Below are positions 63,219 through 64,000 of a DNA stretch of 64,000 nt, piece after piece. Made by a program: the position numbers and the translations under genes. Source of the DNA: Haloprofundus salilacus (GTDB lineage: Archaea > Halobacteriota > Halobacteria > Halobacteriales > Haloferacaceae); contig NZ_CP083723.1 of the NCBI RefSeq assembly GCF_020150815.1, positions 124,001-188,000 of the forward strand. Reading direction: 5' to 3'. Numbering within the stretch: position 1 is the stretch's first letter; every line of letters starts with the position of its first letter. The notes below the pieces were generated by a model, which saw only the letters and a program-made list of their open reading frames with translations, was not told where the DNA came from and made no database searches.

Positions 63219-63420
63219 TAACAGCTGTTGTAAGTACAGCTACGTACACCACGGAGGTGATCAGGGCCGATAACTACCTCCAAGACGAAGCTGAGGAAGG
63301 TACTCACGTTCTGGACCAGTTGATTGTTGGTCCGGTAGCTGTTGGTCTAGTAACTCGAACGGCAGTCGACGGCAGTCAAAAAAACAGACATTGGTGAACC
63401 GAGAATTACAACAGCTGTAA
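63219..63420. repeat. Inverted repeats flanking a 170-base stretch
   Basis: TAACAGCTGTTGTAA (63219-63233) and TTACAACAGCTGTAA (63406-63420) are inverted copies with one mismatch. The stretch between has an open frame of about 47 codons (VIRADNYLQDEAEEGTHVLD ...) of unknown meaning. It may be a MITE-like unit or a pair of operators. The second copy overlaps the end of the 63425 gene region by position only. Confidence 0.4.
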
Positions 63421-63424
63421 CTCC

Positions 63425-64000
63425 TCACCATCGACCGGTGACCGCTCGCTCATAGGTAGCTTCCGCTTGGTTGGCGACGTTATCCCAATCAAACTGCTCT
63501 GCTCGAGACCGCGGATTCTGTGCTGGCCGATCGCCCTGCAGTGCGCGGTCGAGTGCGTCTGCAACGGCGTCCGTCGAGGGATCGACGAGATAGCCGGCAT
63601 CCTCAATGACTTCGCTTGCTGCAGACTCGGGGTGATCTGCCGCAATTACTGTGCAATCTGCGGCCATCGCCTCAGCGAAGGTGATACCAAATCCTTCTCG
63701 AGTTGACGGCGAGGCAAATACACGCGCGGCTCGCATGTGGCCTAGCACGTCATCGTATTCCTCGAGGAAGCCAAGGAAGGAAATCTGGTCCACGCAGTCG
63801 AGATTCGAAGCTTGTTCGCGAAGACGGTCACTCTCCGGGCCGTCACCGATAATGCCGAGAGTGGCGTCGTGGCGATCAGCAATCGAGTCGAATGCGTCTA
63901 GGAGTAGTGAGACGTTCTTATCCGAGATGAGTCGCCCGGCGAAGAGGATGTCGTAACTGTCCTGACCGTTGTCTGTCGGTAGTGGTGCGTCATCGATTCG
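63425..64000 (-). CDS. Family 4 glycosyltransferase, partial (C-terminal half)
   Basis: The reading frame enters from the right edge (RIDDAPLPTDNGQDSYDILF) and contains FAGRLISDKNVSLLLDAF, GDGPESDRLR and the GT4 donor-site motif ASPSTREGFGITFAEAMAAD, then VDPSTDAVADAL. It transfers sugars from nucleotide donors, probably in N-glycan or exopolysaccharide synthesis. The acceptor-binding N-terminal half is outside the window. A TGA at 63425 ends it. Confidence 0.93.
   Translation of the reverse strand, partial: RIDDAPLPTDNGQDSYDILFAGRLISDKNVSLLLDAFDSIADRHDATLGIIGDGPESDRLREQASNLDCVDQISFLGFLEEYDDVLGHMRAARVFASPSTREGFGITFAEAMAADCTVIAADHPESAASEVIEDAGYLVDPSTDAVADALDRALQGDRPAQNPRSRAEQFDWDNVANQAEATYERAVTGRW

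Overview
The window is from a haloarchaeon, most likely of the Haloferax/Halogeometricum/Halorubrum branch. This is inferred from GC-rich DNA, very acidic proteins, twin-arginine lipoproteins with SGC or AGC lipoboxes, a PGF-CTERM surface protein, TrmB, Bat-type (HTH_10) and FilR1-type regulators, an Orc1/Cdc6 protein, a type IV pilin with the archaeal H-domain and haloarchaeal IS1341-type TnpB. No rRNA, tRNA or CRISPR array was recognised.

Left part (1-41 kb, GC-rich). The edge carries fragments of two sugar-nucleotide genes: a nucleotidyltransferase, and the last residues of a UDP-glucose dehydrogenase next to an uncharacterised membrane protein. A CxxC-rich DnaJ-type zinc protein and a membrane-anchored J-domain protein follow, convergent and overlapping. 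Next is a CHAT-type (caspase-like) protease convergent with a 46-residue membrane peptide; their stop codons share one TTAA. Metabolic and transport genes come after: chromate transporter, PiT phosphate transporter, creatininase-family amidohydrolase, methyltransferase, FilR1 regulator, berberine-bridge-type flavoenzyme, carotenoid oxygenase, M28 peptidase with pyroglutamyl peptidase, a lipoprotein, a GNAT enzyme and a glycogen-debranching-type glucosidase. Beside the glucosidase is a wrecked sugar ABC transporter, in which a nonsense-mutated binding protein is fused by deletion to a MalG-type permease. Then come a second FilR1 regulator, OsmC, a large PAS/GAF histidine kinase, a micro zinc protein, DUF2270, TrmB, a PQQ-propeller lipoprotein, a hydrolase, a stop-interrupted YesL-like gene, gamma-glutamyltranspeptidase, a GT-C-type membrane enzyme, a Bat-like regulator, a flavin monooxygenase and an ABC exporter.

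Right part (41-64 kb, visibly more AT-rich and accessory). It holds PadR, a zinc ribbon, an orphan AbrB-type protein, an ABC ATPase/permease pair, a PGF-CTERM surface protein, a matrixin-like metalloprotease lipoprotein, a pilin followed by a secreted protein, a polytopic membrane protein and a YdcF-like enzyme. After these is an Orc1/Cdc6 gene with a small antisense neighbour; the same cassette, decayed, recurs 4.3 kb further on. Between the two copies are an epimerase pseudogene, an NmrA-like protein and an IS200/IS605-type tnpB element. A three-gene ATGA-coupled operon of unknown function and a partial GT4 glycosyltransferase end the window.

The strongest candidate for an undescribed system is the CHAT protease and membrane-peptide pair at 3967-6170. 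The three-gene operon at 61658-63167, the Orc/small-gene cassette and the DnaJ-like split pair are next. Decay is widespread: two in-frame TGA stops in sugar-uptake genes, truncated sugar-nucleotide genes, and at least four copies of one degenerate coding relic between genes.
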